A DNA stretch of 64,000 bases from the NCBI RefSeq assembly GCF_001830555.1, contig NZ_MIAM01000063.1, forward strand, positions 1-64,000. The letters run 5' to 3'. The notes below the pieces were generated by a model. It saw only the letters and a program-made list of their open reading frames with translations, was not told the DNA's origin and did not search any database. Positions 62,847 through 64,000 of this stretch are shown in pieces; the stretch's first letter is position 1; each line of letters opens with the position of its first letter. The stretch is from Sphingopyxis sp. RIFCSPHIGHO2_12_FULL_65_19. Lineage in GTDB: Bacteria > Pseudomonadota > Alphaproteobacteria > Sphingomonadales > Sphingomonadaceae. A program made the position numbers and the translations under genes.

Positions 62847-64000
62847 TCAAAACTCCGTCGTGACCGATGTGTACCAATAGCGACCATAGGGGCTGTAGAG
62901 CGAGCCCAGATAGCCTTCGGACGTGAGCGGGGGTTTTTCGTTGGTGATGTTGCGCACCCCGACCCGCCAGCGCATATCGCCGCCCAGCCCGGCGTCGTCG
63001 CGGATACGGACTTGGGCATAAAGATTGCCCGTCACCTGCGACTTCACGCGCCATGGGTTGCCATCGGCATCGACAAACCCCGTCTCGTCAACCGCGCCGG
63101 TGTAGCGGGCAAAGGCGCCGATCTGGAACTGGCCGAGCGACCAGGTGAGCGAGGCCGTGCCACGCCATTTCGGACGTCCATTGGCCTCGATCAGATTTTC
63201 GGTTTCGGGCAGCGGCGTCGCGGCGTCGATGTCGCCAGCCGCGCGCGCCGCGACCAGCGCGTCGACCGCGTCACCCGGCGCGCGCGAGAATTTGAGCAGC
63301 CGCGTTGCGTTGACCGACAAATCGAACTTGCCGACATCGGTCTTTGGCGATTGCCAATAAAAGGCGAAGTCCAGCCCGCGGACGGTCTGCGGCTGCAAGT
63401 TGATGAACTGGTCGCGCACCGTGATGATCCGACCGACCGGCGCGATCCCCGTTCCCGCGAATTCGGCGATATCGTCCGCATTGGCGGCATCGCGAATGAC
63501 ATTCGGGTTCGACGAGCCCTGAAGTCGCAGCAGATAGTCGAGCGCGACGGCGGTGTTGTTGCCGAGTATGCCGACGATGCCCTTTTGTTTGATCGACCAG
63601 TAATCGACCGTGAAGGTCATCCGGCCGAGGTCCGCGGGCAGGAACGTCGGCTCGAACACCGCGCCCAGATTATAGTTGCTGCTCTTTTCGGGCTTGAGTT
63701 CGGGGTTGCCCGACACGCGGCGCGAATAGCCGACATTGTTGCCGCATTCGGTGAAATTGTCGATCCGGCCGGCGCGCAGATCGACTTCGCAGCGCAGGAA
63801 ATCCTGGCTGGTCGCCAGCCGCGCATATTCGACCGCATTGACCTGTTCGAGATTCGGGGCGCGGAAGCCTTGCGAAAAGGAACCGCGCAGGCGGAACCCG
63901 TCGACGACGTCCCAGGCCGCCGCGACCTTCGGCCGCGCGACGCTACCGAAATCGCTGTAATGTTCATAACGGCCGGCAAGCTGGATATCGAAGCGGCGAA
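62847..64000 (-). CDS. TonB-dependent receptor, C-terminal part (runs off the window)
   Basis: GFRLRGSFSQGFRAPNLEQV...VSGNPELKPEKSSNYNLGAVFEPTFLPADLGRMTFTVDYWSIKQKGIVG...RWRVGVRNITNEKPPLT. Confidence 0.92.
   Translation of the reverse strand, partial: RRFDIQLAGRYEHYSDFGSVARPKVAAAWDVVDGFRLRGSFSQGFRAPNLEQVNAVEYARLATSQDFLRCEVDLRAGRIDNFTECGNNVGYSRRVSGNPELKPEKSSNYNLGAVFEPTFLPADLGRMTFTVDYWSIKQKGIVGILGNNTAVALDYLLRLQGSSNPNVIRDAANADDIAEFAGTGIAPVGRIITVRDQFINLQPQTVRGLDFAFYWQSPKTDVGKFDLSVNATRLLKFSRAPGDAVDALVAARAAGDIDAATPLPETENLIEANGRPKWRGTASLTWSLGQFQIGAFARYTGAVDETGFVDADGNPWRVKSQVTGNLYAQVRIRDDAGLGGDMRWRVGVRNITNEKPPLTSEGYLGSLYSPYGRYWYTSVTTEF

Noticed and set aside
1-64000. CRISPR array
   Set aside because: No regularly spaced repeat/spacer structure was seen; the only exact tandem repeat noted is the 67-bp pair at 1-134.
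1-64000. rRNA operon or complete tRNA genes
   Set aside because: No rRNA-like sequence or complete tRNA cloverleaf was recognised by eye; a tRNAscan run would be needed to exclude them formally.

Overview
The window is GC-rich DNA resembling a sphingomonad or other alphaproteobacterium. It has two parts.

(1) About 1-27.5 kb is the right-hand part of a Tn4371-like, Trb-type integrative conjugative element or plasmid. It carries a lytic transglycosylase, ArdC-like antirestriction, DUF2958, ParB-like, DUF736, a DUF3363/VirD2-like relaxase, VirD4/TraG, a CopG-like protein, trbBCDEJLFGI, DUF2274 and an AlpA/excisionase-like HTH protein. A tRNA-Ser-3'-end-like segment (possible att scar) and a frameshifted integrase remnant follow.

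(2) About 28.3-64 kb is chromosome-like. It contains a TonB receptor/MFS/carboxylesterase/acyl-CoA ligase/TetR/SDR cluster, an rtcBA RNA-repair operon with divergent rtcR, a hydrolase/amidohydrolase/MFS/porin/LysR/pirin cluster, an IS5-type remnant, and FecI-FecR-FecA-type and other TonB receptor loci.

The most interesting region is the cargo between relaxase and traG (10032-15039). It is a compact, overlapping seven-gene module. Two genes run on the plus strand: a tandem MazG-like protein and a UDG-superfamily protein. Five run convergently on the minus strand: a thymidylate-synthase-like protein, a papain-like cysteine peptidase, an ImmA/IrrE metallopeptidase, an XRE regulator and an acyl-carrier-protein-like protein. 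A near-perfect palindromic operator lies in front of the minus-strand operon. I propose it as a candidate undescribed nucleotide/DNA-base-directed conflict or defence system. All family calls come from motif reading of translations; no database search was run.
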